Source: an uncultured Pseudoflavonifractor sp.
GTDB taxonomy: Bacteria; Bacillota; Clostridia; Oscillospirales; Oscillospiraceae
DNA: 22,481 nucleotides
Direction of reading: 5' to 3'
NCBI GenBank assembly: GCA_947383685.1
Contig: CANDEE010000026.1
Location: forward strand, 1-22,481
Made by a program: the position numbers and the translations under genes. Below are positions 1 to 7,087 of the stretch, one piece after another. Each line of letters starts with the position of its first letter. The first letter of the stretch is position 1. A model generated the notes under the pieces. That model was not told the origin of the DNA. It saw nothing but the letters and a program-made list of their open reading frames with translations, and made no database searches.

Positions 1-1487
1 CGCACCGCGCCGGAGGAGAGCTCCACGCCGTTGCACACCAGGTCGTACTGGTCGGCGGTGATAGACAGGGGATCAATCTCCCCTGCGATGGCCTTTTCCA
101 CCGTCTCCAGCCCGCCGGCGGGCATGGAGAAGGGGTTGTGGCAGAACTCCAGTTCCCCACTCTCCTCCCCGATCTCGTACATGGGGAAGTCCACGATCCA
201 GCAGAAGGCGTATTGCTCCTTCTTCATGTGGTTGGGACAGAAGGCACCCAGCATCTTCACCAGGACCCCGGCGGTCTTCTGGGCCGCCCCCTTGGCCCCG
301 GCGGAGAGGCCCACAAAGGTGTTGGGCTTCAGGCCCAGGGTGTCAATAACGGCCTGCTTGTTCTCCTGAAGGAACTTGGAGATGCCGCCCACCAGCTCGC
401 CATTTTCGTCCAGGCGGAACCAGTAGGCCTTGTTTCCGGCCTGGACCTCCACATCGGCGCAGAGCTTGTCAATCTGCTTCCGGGTCCCCTCAAAGTCAGA
501 GACCACCACCGCCTTGACGGTCTGGTGGGCAAAGGGCTCGAAGCCGCAATCGGCCAGCAGCTCGGTGGCATCGGTGACCGTCAGGTCAATGCGCAGATCG
601 GGCTTGTCGGTGCCATACTTCTCCATGGCCTCCAGATAGGGGATACGCATAAAGGGAGGGTTGGAGGCGGTATCATAGGCCCCGTACTTGGCAAAGATGG
701 GGGGCAGCACGTCCTCCAGTACGGCGAACACATCCTCCTGACTGGCGAAGGCCATTTCCATGTCCAGCTGATAGAACTCGCCGGGGGAGCGATCGCCCCG
801 GGCGTCCTCGTCCCGGAAGCAGGGGGCAATTTGAAAATATTTATCAAAGCCGGAGGCCATCAAAAGCTGCTTAAACTGCTGAGGGGCCTGGGGCAGAGCG
901 TAGAATTTGCCCGGGTGCTTCCGGGAGGGCACCAGATAGTCTCTGGCCCCCTCGGGGGAGGAGGCGGTAAGGATGGGGGTGGTGATCTCCATAAACCCGT
1001 GGTCAATCATGGACGACCGCAGGGCGGCCACCACCTGGGAGCGGAGGATGATGTTCTTCTTTACTTCCGGGTTCCGCAGGTCCAGGTAGCGGTGCTTCAG
1101 GCGGATGGCCTCGTCAGCCTCCCGGCTGCGGTTGACCCGAAAGGGCAGCTCATTGTGGCGGCACTTGCCCAATACGGTAACGGCAGAGGGAACGACCTCA
1201 ATATCTCCGGTGGGCAGCTTGGGGTTTTTGGAATCCCGCTCCCGAATCACGCCGGTGACCTGCACGGTAGATTCTTTATTGATAGACTTGAATGCCTTTA
1301 TCATTTCCTCGCTCTCGCATACCACCTGGGTAATCCCGTAGTGGTCCCGGAGCACGGCGAAGCCCAGGTTGGCGCTTACCTCCCGGAAATTCTCCAAGAA
1401 TCCGGCCAGGGTGACGCTTTGCCCCACGTTTTCCATCCGCAGTTCCCCACAATTGTGGGAACGGTAGGCGGTCTTGCAGTTGTCCAT
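1..1487 (-). CDS. aspS: Aspartyl-tRNA synthetase, C-terminus beyond window edge
   Basis: Class II aminoacyl-tRNA synthetase that charges tRNA-Asp in the cytoplasm. Reading from ATG at 1487 gives 495 codons without a stop, so about 90-100 C-terminal residues, including motif 3, lie outside the window. The N-terminal OB-fold anticodon-binding domain covers about residues 15-105. Catalytic-domain hallmarks follow: RYLDLR (133-138), the TP.L..SSPEGARDYLVP stretch (about 160-178), ALPQAPQQFKQLLM (187-200) and motif 2 FRDEDARGDR (214-223) followed by a QLDMEM segment. The GAD-type insertion expected in bacterial AspRS fits residues 290-400. An AGGAG ribosome binding site lies 9 nt before the ATG. 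It is the last visible gene of a hisS-SLH-SLH-aspS run with gaps of 35-63 bp and no obvious internal terminator, so it is probably controlled by the T-box at 5409-5728. Confidence 0.95.
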   Translation of the reverse strand, partial: MDNCKTAYRSHNCGELRMENVGQSVTLAGFLENFREVSANLGFAVLRDHYGITQVVCESEEMIKAFKSINKESTVQVTGVIRERDSKNPKLPTGDIEVVPSAVTVLGKCRHNELPFRVNRSREADEAIRLKHRYLDLRNPEVKKNIILRSQVVAALRSSMIDHGFMEITTPILTASSPEGARDYLVPSRKHPGKFYALPQAPQQFKQLLMASGFDKYFQIAPCFRDEDARGDRSPGEFYQLDMEMAFASQEDVFAVLEDVLPPIFAKYGAYDTASNPPFMRIPYLEAMEKYGTDKPDLRIDLTVTDATELLADCGFEPFAHQTVKAVVVSDFEGTRKQIDKLCADVEVQAGNKAYWFRLDENGELVGGISKFLQENKQAVIDTLGLKPNTFVGLSAGAKGAAQKTAGVLVKMLGAFCPNHMKKEQYAFCWIVDFPMYEIGEESGELEFCHNPFSMPAGGLETVEKAIAGEIDPLSITADQYDLVCNGVELSSGAV

Positions 1488-1550
1488 GAAAATCAGCTCC
1501 TAATTGTAATATATAAGGAAAAGATAACTCTTTGGAAACACAAAAGTCTC

Positions 1551-2966
1551 TTAGCCCTGCGTCAGAAAGGCCTGGTATGTCGCCGCCACATCAATTTGAG
1601 CAATGGCCTGTTCATCGGCCTGGACTTGGGCGTTTTGCAGCCAGCCCTCCAAAGCGGAGTCCAGCGCTGCCTCCTGGTATTGTCCCGGCAGGTTCGGGTG
1701 CTCCAGGGGGTCCAGCCGCCAGATAATGTGATAGCCATAGGTGGACTGTACCGGCTCAGAGGAATAGGTCCCGTAGTCCAAAGCCCGGACGCCGCTTTCA
1801 AACTCCGCCACCATCTCCTCCGGCCCAAACAAATATCCGTCCGCGTTTTCCTTCATGCCCGGGTCGGTGCCAAAGACAAAGAGCAGGGCGTTGAACTGGT
1901 CCAGGGAGGGCACGGACTTCAGCCCATCCAATACCGCCTGGGCGGTCTGTTCGTCTGCCACCAAAATGTGCTTTGCACACAGCAAGTCATTTTCCTTTAC
2001 ATAGTTAGCCAACTCTTGAACGGAGGGAGAGGGAAACAGGCGTTGGGGCAGGGCGTCTACCGTGCAGCCCAGCTCGGCGGCCTTTCCTTCCAAAAGGGCG
2101 TAGGCCGCGGCCTGCTGCCGGGCCTCCGCCAGCACCGCCTGAGCCATTTCCCCATTGCTCAGGTCCAGCCGGGCCTTGTAGTAGTTATAAAGGAGAGAGT
2201 CGGTGTGATAGGCCACCGCATTGATCCATTCTACCAGCTCGTCCCGGGTAACGCCCCGCCCGTTTACTGTCATCACCACATTTCCGCCCAGGCTTTCATC
2301 GGAGGGGGCGGGTGCGGGAATGGAGGAAGGCCCGGAGGAGGGTCCGGCCCCGCTGTTTCTGTCCTGGGGCACAAAGGACAGCCGCAGCTCGCTCTTGACC
2401 ACCCGGCCGATCATGGCCGCCGCCTCTGAACGGGTCAGGGTCCTGTCTCCGGCAAAGGTACCGTAATCGTCCACTCCGGTGAGGATACCCGCGTTATAAA
2501 AGGCCAGCACATTTTTATCGCTGGTATCGGGTAAGACGGTAATGGCGTTGATGGCGGGAAGCTGCTCCGGGGCGGTCACCGCTGAGAGCAAATCAAAAAA
2601 CTCCTGCCGGGTTGCGTTTTTGGCAGGGTCCGTCACCGCCACGCCGTTGGAGGTCAGATAGCCCACATACTTCTGATACCAGGGGAGCGTCTCTCCCGGC
2701 TGGGGGGTAACGCCGGGGATAGCCTCCCCGGTGGCGCTCTCCCGCAGCCGGGCGGCAATGGTAGCCACCTCCGCCACTGTAATGGTGCCGCCGGGGTTAA
2801 ATTTTCCGTCCCCGGTGCCCTTCATCAGCCCCGCGTCGGCGCAGACCGCCACATAAGGGGCAAACCAGTCGCCCTCCTTCACATCGGAAAACGAATTTTC
2901 CGTGCCCAGGGCGGAAGGAACCAAAAGCCCCAGGCTCAAAATCCCGCAAATCAGTTTCTTTTTCAT
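1551..2966 (-). CDS. Secreted SLH protein with parvulin (PpiC/SurA-like) domain
   Basis: A 471-residue exported protein, probably cell-wall anchored. It has a Sec signal peptide (MKKK then a hydrophobic run, about 1-21, no lipobox). An SLH triad follows: repeat 1 at 25-75 (FSDVKEGDWFAPYV ... TVAEVATIAARL), a short repeat 2 at 95-130, and repeat 3 at 144-195 (FYNAGILTGVDDYGTF, LTRSEAAAMIGRV). A Pro/Ser linker spans about 201-223. Residues 227-310 look like the helical chaperone part of SurA/PrsA (VNGRGVTRDELVEW). The parvulin domain is at about 331-411, with AKHILV, a GTDPG segment and STYGYHIIWRLDP. The likely role is extracytoplasmic folding of exported proteins, like PrsA but anchored by SLH rather than lipid. 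The start has AAAGGAG about 7 nt upstream. It lies 35 bp after the preceding SLH gene and 63 bp before aspS. Confidence 0.85.
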   Translation of the reverse strand: MKKKLICGILSLGLLVPSALGTENSFSDVKEGDWFAPYVAVCADAGLMKGTGDGKFNPGGTITVAEVATIAARLRESATGEAIPGVTPQPGETLPWYQKYVGYLTSNGVAVTDPAKNATRQEFFDLLSAVTAPEQLPAINAITVLPDTSDKNVLAFYNAGILTGVDDYGTFAGDRTLTRSEAAAMIGRVVKSELRLSFVPQDRNSGAGPSSGPSSIPAPAPSDESLGGNVVMTVNGRGVTRDELVEWINAVAYHTDSLLYNYYKARLDLSNGEMAQAVLAEARQQAAAYALLEGKAAELGCTVDALPQRLFPSPSVQELANYVKENDLLCAKHILVADEQTAQAVLDGLKSVPSLDQFNALLFVFGTDPGMKENADGYLFGPEEMVAEFESGVRALDYGTYSSEPVQSTYGYHIIWRLDPLEHPNLPGQYQEAALDSALEGWLQNAQVQADEQAIAQIDVAATYQAFLTQG

Positions 2967-3001
2967 CCCGCGCTCCTTTTGTCCATATGAATTCTATAAG
3001 A

Positions 3002-3961
3002 TCATCCCAAGGGTCCGCCCATCAGGTCGATGAGCCGGGAGTAGTAGACCTGCACGTCAAAATCCTGATAGGCTTGTGTGCCCGTCTCCGCCGTAACGCC
3101 CAGAGCCGTCAGGGAATCTTCCTTTACATGGGTCAATACCGATTTTCCATCCGTCCAAACATGGTGCCAGTTGAAATCATCCCCCAGAGCCGTTTCCCAG
3201 GCGGCGATGGCGTTGTTGACGGCGGTGAGGTACTCCCCGGCGGAAAGCCCGTTTTCAAACATCGCCGTGTCAGGGGTCAGATAGGCGGCGGTAAAGGAGG
3301 AGTAGTCCTCCGGCGTAAACGACAGCCGCAGCTCACTCCGGGCGATGCGGGAAACCATAGCCGCCGCCTCTGCCCGGGAGAGGGACTTGCTGCCGTTAAA
3401 GGTGCCATACCGGTCCATGCCCGTCAAAATACCGGCGTTGTAATAAGTCAGTACCATAGCGTCGTCACTGTCTGGGAGGGCGGCGATGGAGTTGATGGGG
3501 GAGAGCAGTCCGCTGTTCCTGCAGGCCACATCCAGCAGCAGAAGGAACTGGTGCCGGGAGCATTCCTCCTCCGGGTGGGCCAGAATTCCGGCAAGGGTGG
3601 GGTCGGCGGCGTTGAGGTATTCCTTATATTTGGCCCACCAAGGCGCGGGGCTGACCACATAATCAGCGGGGTTCACCTCCGGAATAACTTCTCCGGTAAG
3701 GGTCTGGCGCATCCGGGCGGCGATGGCGGCGCACTCCGCCACCGTCAAAACCCTATGGGGCTCAAAACCCACGTCCGTGCCGTTCATCAGTCCAATCTCG
3801 TAGCAGAGCTTGGCGTTGTCATAGAACCAGTCGTTTTCCTTCACATCGGCATAGCCGGGGTAGGGATTTTGTGAAGGAAAGGGATTTTCAGCGGCGGCCA
3901 AGGCCTGTCCCGCTCCCAGGCATAAGGCGGCGCAAAGAAAAAAAGCGGCAAATCGTTTCAT
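3002..3961 (-). CDS. Secreted SLH-domain protein, unknown C-terminal region
   Basis: A 319-residue exported protein with a signal peptide (about 1-23, ending ALAAA). Its SLH triad matches that of its downstream neighbour: repeat 1 at 35-85 (YADVKENDWFYDNAKL ... LTVAECAAIAARM), repeat 2 at 107-147 (CSRHQFLLLLDVA), repeat 3 at 160-214 (YYNAGILTGMDRYGTF, LSRAEAAAMVSRI, then SELRLSFTPED). The last roughly 105 residues match nothing I recognise. They could be a small ligand domain or the remnant of a larger one. The start is supported by AGGAGG 9 nt upstream. The gene lies 61 bp after hisS and 35 bp before the SLH-parvulin gene. Residue-level similarity of the two triads suggests tandem duplication followed by exchange of the C-terminal part. 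Confidence 0.8.
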   Translation of the reverse strand: MKRFAAFFLCAALCLGAGQALAAAENPFPSQNPYPGYADVKENDWFYDNAKLCYEIGLMNGTDVGFEPHRVLTVAECAAIAARMRQTLTGEVIPEVNPADYVVSPAPWWAKYKEYLNAADPTLAGILAHPEEECSRHQFLLLLDVACRNSGLLSPINSIAALPDSDDAMVLTYYNAGILTGMDRYGTFNGSKSLSRAEAAAMVSRIARSELRLSFTPEDYSSFTAAYLTPDTAMFENGLSAGEYLTAVNNAIAAWETALGDDFNWHHVWTDGKSVLTHVKEDSLTALGVTAETGTQAYQDFDVQVYYSRLIDLMGGPLG

Positions 3962-4022
3962 AGTGGAAAGCCTCCTATTATTGAGAATAGTGTTTTAGAC
4001 GTTCTCCTTTCAGGAAGGTTCC

Positions 4023-5366
4023 TTACTCTTTGATGGGAAATCCCACATTTAAAGTTGCCACTTTTTCCTTCAGCCAAGCAGGGGCTTCTGACAGGGCCAC
4101 CTTTTCTTGTTCTCCGGAAACCATGTTTTTTAAGGAGACGACGCCATTGGCAACCTCATCTTCTCCCAGGAAGGCCACAAAGGGAACGCCGGTGCGGTCG
4201 GCATAGTTCATTTTGGCCTTGAACTTTTTTGGCTCGGTGTAGAGCTGGGCCCGGACTTTCTTCTCCCGGCAGGCAGTGGCAAAGGCCACGGCGTGGGACA
4301 GGTCGTCGGTCATGGGCAGGATCAAAACATCCGCCGGGGCGGTGGGCAGGTCCTCGTTCAGCATCCCCTGCTCCTGCAAAACATAGAACAGCCGGGTAAG
4401 GCCAATGGAAATCCCCACTCCGGGGAGCTGCTTATCCGTGTAATATTCCGCCAGGTTGTCATACCGGCCGCCCGAGCATACCGAGCCGATCTCGGGATGG
4501 TCCAGCAGCACGGTCTCATATACCGTCCCGGTGTAGTAGTCCAGTCCCCGGGCAATGGTCAGGTCAATGGCAAAGTGGTCGGCAGGGACGCCAAAATCGC
4601 CCAGGTACTTGACCACCGTGCAAAGCTCCTCAATGCCCTGGTCAAGCAGTTCGTTCTTTCCCCGGAAGGACTTCAGTGCCGCCAGGGGGTCCTCCGCAGA
4701 CAAAAGCTCAAGAAGTTGTGCGGCGATATTTGTAGACACCCCAAAATCTTCTACCAAGATGGCGGCAACTTTCTCGGCGCCAATCTTCTCCAGCTTGTCG
4801 ATGGTGCGCATCACGTCCCCGGCCCGGTCCTCCAGCCCCAGGACGGCAAAGAGCCCGTTCAGGACCTTCCGGTTGTTTACCCGGATGCGGAACTGCGTAA
4901 GCCCCAGGGCAGTAAAGGTCTGGTAGATGATGGCGGGGATTTCCGCCTCATTGATGATGTCCAGGCTTCCGTCTCCAATCACGTCGATGTCCGCCTGGTA
5001 GAACTCCCGAAACCGGCCCCGTTGGGCCCGCTCCCCCCGGTAGACCTTGCCGATCTGGTAGCGGCGAAAAGGGAAGGCCAGCTCGTTCTGGTGCAGAGCC
5101 ACATATTTCGCCAGAGGCACGGTCAGGTCAAACCGCAGGGAGAGGTCGTTGTCCCCTTTGGTAAGACGGTAAACTTGCTTCTCCGTCTCTCCGCCCGCTT
5201 TGGCCAGCAGCACCTCGCTGGCCTCAATAACGGGGGTGTCCAGAGGAGTAAAACCATACCGCTTGTATGTCTTTTCTAAAATATCCTTAATCCGGTTGAA
5301 CTGGACCTGTTGGGCCGGCAGCAGCTCCATAAATCCGGACAAGGTCCGTGCCTTTACTCGCTCCAT
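4023..5366 (-). CDS. hisS: Histidyl-tRNA synthetase
   Basis: Class II synthetase that charges tRNA-His; 447 residues, slightly longer than the usual 420-430. Visible signatures are the RFDLTVPLAKYVA stretch (78-90), motif 2 with YRGERAQRGRFREFYQADIDVIG (about 109-131), the histidine-specific ARGLDYYTGTVYE (272-284) and motif 3 GVGISIGLTRLF (316-327). A C-terminal anticodon-binding domain follows. The open frame runs upstream into the T-box terminator, so a later start is needed. ATG at 5366 (MERVKARTLSGF) has AGGAAAGG about 12 nt upstream. ATG at 5378 adds four residues but abuts that same purine run, so I prefer 5366. It is the first gene of a run that ends with aspS, a hisS-aspS pairing common in Firmicutes but here split by two SLH genes. 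Confidence 0.95.
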   Translation of the reverse strand: MERVKARTLSGFMELLPAQQVQFNRIKDILEKTYKRYGFTPLDTPVIEASEVLLAKAGGETEKQVYRLTKGDNDLSLRFDLTVPLAKYVALHQNELAFPFRRYQIGKVYRGERAQRGRFREFYQADIDVIGDGSLDIINEAEIPAIIYQTFTALGLTQFRIRVNNRKVLNGLFAVLGLEDRAGDVMRTIDKLEKIGAEKVAAILVEDFGVSTNIAAQLLELLSAEDPLAALKSFRGKNELLDQGIEELCTVVKYLGDFGVPADHFAIDLTIARGLDYYTGTVYETVLLDHPEIGSVCSGGRYDNLAEYYTDKQLPGVGISIGLTRLFYVLQEQGMLNEDLPTAPADVLILPMTDDLSHAVAFATACREKKVRAQLYTEPKKFKAKMNYADRTGVPFVAFLGEDEVANGVVSLKNMVSGEQEKVALSEAPAWLKEKVATLNVGFPIKE

Positions 5367-5408
5367 GTGTATAAACATCCTTTCCTTTGGCCAGATATAA
5401 GCCTTTAT

Positions 5409-5474
5409 AAAAAGAGACGCTTTCTCCCGGGATATTCTCCCCCAGGGAGAAAACCTCACGGGACGAAAGCGCCT
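5409..5474 (-). terminator. T-box leader terminator before hisS
   Basis: On the minus strand AGGCGCTTTC (5465-5474) pairs with GAAAGCGTCT (5414-5423), closed by further C/G-rich pairing (GTCCCG with CCCGGGA), and is followed by TTTTT (5409-5413). The 5' arm lies immediately downstream of the T-box sequence, as expected for a terminator that competes with an antiterminator stabilised by uncharged tRNA. Confidence 0.8.
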
Positions 5475-5728
5475 GCCTTCGTGGTGCCACCCATGTTCAG
5501 CGGCGGAGTCTTCCCCAAGGGGAAGGCCCTCCTGCCGCCCTTTTGCCTTCTGTTACGGGAAGGGGACCGTGGACGTCTCCGCCCCCGCTCCCGGGCCGTC
5601 TTTCGCCGCGCCTTGCCGCAGAGCCCTTCCAGCCAAGAGGCTCCTCTCTGTCCGGCGGTGTGCCGCTACTCATGCCCGTTCCTTGCGGTGTAGGTCAAAC
5701 AGTCTGAACGGGCGGCAAACCGCCCGCA
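5409..5728 (-). promoter_or_regulatory. T-box leader RNA of the hisS-aspS operon
   Basis: This roughly 320-nt untranslated leader precedes hisS. On the minus strand it contains a GGGTGGCACCACG T-box (revcomp of 5480-5492). Upstream are the conserved CAGAGAG element and GAGCCTCTTGGCTGGAAGGGCTC stem (about 5633-5663) and an ATGAGTA block. Downstream is a terminator hairpin. T-boxes sense uncharged tRNA through a specifier codon and pairing of the tRNA 3' NCCA with UGGN. Here UGGN reads UGGC, which pairs with a G73 discriminator (tRNA-Asp or -Asn), not the C73 normal for bacterial tRNA-His. A candidate specifier region GACCTACAC (5688-5696) contains both GAC (Asp) and CAC (His). I could not fold stem I confidently, so the exact specifier is inference. 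Confidence 0.85.
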
Positions 5729-5733
5729 GCAGA

Positions 5734-5762
5734 ATCGTACTCTAAAATCCCCGCCCTGTCAA
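5734..5762 (-). promoter_or_regulatory. Sigma-A promoter for the hisS T-box operon
   Basis: On the minus strand TTGACA (5757-5762) is separated by 17 nt from TACGAT (5734-5739). The -35 box overlaps the stop codon region of mgsA. Transcription would begin near 5727. One caution: the AGAGTA overlapping the -10 also resembles the AGUA motif of a T-box stem I, so the transcript might start further upstream. Confidence 0.6.
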
Positions 5763-6175
5763 GGGAGAAAGGGGGAATGCCCTGTTTTTACAATATCGCG
5801 CCAGTCCAAATCACCCCGGGCCAGACCCATAATAAGCATTTCAGCAGTGGCTACATTTGTAGCAAAGGGGATATTGTACTGGTCACACAACCGGGTAATA
5901 TAGTCCAGGTCCACGTCCAGTTCGTGGGTTTGAGGGTCAGTAAAAAAAAGAACCATGTCGATCTCGTTATAGGCAATGCGGGCGCCGATCTGTTGGCTCC
6001 CGCCGTGTTCGTGGGAGAGGTACAGCGTAATGGGCAGGCCCGTAGCCTCTGCTACCAGCCGTCCGGTGGAGTCGGTGGCGCAAATGTGGTGCTTGGCCAA
6101 AATACCCGAGTAGGCAAGGCAAAATTGCTCCATCAGCTCTTTCTTGTGGTCATGGCACAATAGCGCGATATTCAA
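5759..6175 (-). CDS. mgsA: Methylglyoxal synthase family protein, catalytic Asp replaced by Ser
   Basis: A 138-residue cytoplasmic protein of the MgsA family, which converts dihydroxyacetone phosphate to methylglyoxal and phosphate. Recognisable parts are LLCHDHKK (6-12; E. coli LVAHDHCK), the ATDSTGRLV phosphate-binding region (33-41), FFTDPQTHELD (78-87) and NIPFATNVATAEMLI. The family GGDQQ motif reads GGSQQ, so Ser60 occupies the position of the E. coli catalytic Asp71. Asp80, His84 and Asp87, equivalent to E. coli Asp91, His98 and Asp101, are kept. Activity is therefore uncertain. The start codon is TTG (6173-6175) with AAGGGG 6 nt upstream; no better ATG exists near the conserved N-terminus. 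It follows minD by 68 bp, with a hairpin between. Confidence 0.85.
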   Translation of the reverse strand: MNIALLCHDHKKELMEQFCLAYSGILAKHHICATDSTGRLVAEATGLPITLYLSHEHGGSQQIGARIAYNEIDMVLFFTDPQTHELDVDLDYITRLCDQYNIPFATNVATAEMLIMGLARGDLDWRDIVKTGHSPFLP

Positions 6176-6207
6176 GCAGACCCCTTCCCTTCATGTTGAA
6201 ATTTAAA

Positions 6208-6240
6208 TTGCGGAAAGGGGAGAAGGCCCCTTTGCCGCAA
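6208..6240 (-). terminator. Hairpin between minD-like gene and mgsA
   Basis: A stem of TTGCGG and AAAGGGG with a one-base bulge pairs with CCCCTTT-CCGCAA around a short loop. It is followed on the minus strand only by AATTTAAATTT, not a proper T-run. It could be a weak terminator, a processing site or an mRNA stabiliser that lowers mgsA expression relative to minD. Confidence 0.5.
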
Positions 6241-6243
6241 CGC

Positions 6244-6981
6244 TTACCAATTCATAACCGGAACCCGCCGCCCCTCGATGCGGAAGGCAATGTTCCGGTA
6301 GCCGATGGCGGCCCCCTTGTTGGAGCATAGGATCAGGGGGCGACCCCGGTTGGCGGACAGCATGACCAGGTTATCTTCCGGCACCACCCCCAGCAGAGGA
6401 AGCCCCGCTGTATCCATGGCGTCGTCAATGGTGGTGTGAAGCTTCTTGAGCAGCTTGGGTTGTACCCGGTTTACCACCAGGTGGATTTGCTCTACCCCCA
6501 GCCGGCCCAGCTCCGTCACCGTCCGCTGGGCGTCCCGCAAGGCGGAGGCGTCGGTTGTAGACACCACAATAGCCCTGTCACAGCCGCAGGTGGCAAGCCG
6601 AAAGCCTTCCCCCAATCCGGCGGGGGCGTCCAGCAAAATGTAGTCAAACAGCAGCCGGGCCTGCCGCAGCAGGTCCCTCATGGCCTCCTCGGGTACGCCC
6701 AAGGGAAGGGAAAAGGGAGCGGTGAGCAGAAACAGTCCCTGAATCTCCGGGTGCTCCACCACGGCCTTTTCCAAGGGACACCGGCCCTGTACCACGTCAG
6801 TAAAATCCATTAAGGCCCGGTCAGAAAGGCCCAAAGCCAAATCCAGGTTCCGCAGTCCCACATCCATGTCAATGCACAGGGTGGGATGTCCCAGAGCAGC
6901 CAGACAGGAGCCGACCGCCCCGACAAAGGAGGTTTTTCCCGTCCCCCCCTTGCCGGAGGTGACCGCAATCACAGTAGCCAT
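6244..6981 (-). CDS. minD: MinD-like ParA-family ATPase
   Basis: A 245-residue P-loop ATPase of the MinD/ParA group. The deviant Walker A is KGGTGKT (11-17) with the signature Lys11. DMDVGLRNLDLALG (38-51) is the typical MinD Walker A' segment, and DYILLDAPAGLG is Walker B. MinD recruits MinC to the membrane to inhibit FtsZ away from midcell. Two things are unusual: no minC or minE is in the window, and the C-terminus (GRRVPVMNW) does not look like the short amphipathic membrane-targeting helix that ends MinD. It may therefore be a MinD paralogue with another cargo. ATG at 6981 has GGAGG 10 nt upstream, and a strong promoter is at 7008-7037. It forms a two-gene unit with mgsA. Confidence 0.75.
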   Translation of the reverse strand: MATVIAVTSGKGGTGKTSFVGAVGSCLAALGHPTLCIDMDVGLRNLDLALGLSDRALMDFTDVVQGRCPLEKAVVEHPEIQGLFLLTAPFSLPLGVPEEAMRDLLRQARLLFDYILLDAPAGLGEGFRLATCGCDRAIVVSTTDASALRDAQRTVTELGRLGVEQIHLVVNRVQPKLLKKLHTTIDDAMDTAGLPLLGVVPEDNLVMLSANRGRPLILCSNKGAAIGYRNIAFRIEGRRVPVMNW

Positions 6982-7007
6982 ACTTGAAAAACCTCCCAGA
7001 TGAAAGC

Positions 7008-7037
7008 ATTATAACACGAAACTCCAAGGCTTATCAA
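7008..7037 (-). promoter_or_regulatory. Sigma-A promoter for the minD-mgsA unit
   Basis: On the minus strand TTGATA (7032-7037), an 18-nt spacer, then a perfect TATAAT (7008-7013). The TATAAT ends 26 bp before the minD ATG, leaving a short leader that holds the ribosome binding site. Confidence 0.8.
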
Positions 7038-7087
7038 CGGTTTTTTGTGATTTTTCCATAGAAATTCCGGAGACGAAAGAATAGGCA

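Noticed and set aside
138..2429. 763-codon open frame on the plus strand
   Set aside because: It is antisense to aspS and the SLH-parvulin gene, both of which have clear family motifs, ribosome binding sites and signal peptide. The translated product is low-complexity Gly/Leu/Val/His-rich with no domain, typical of a GC-rich shadow frame.
4293..5279. 328-codon plus-strand frame opposite hisS
   Set aside because: hisS has all class II synthetase motifs on the other strand; the plus-strand product resembles nothing.
5420..5440. TCTCCCGGGATAT near hisS as a Noc binding site
   Set aside because: It only matches the central CCCGGG of ATTTCCCGGGAAAT and is part of the T-box terminator stem.
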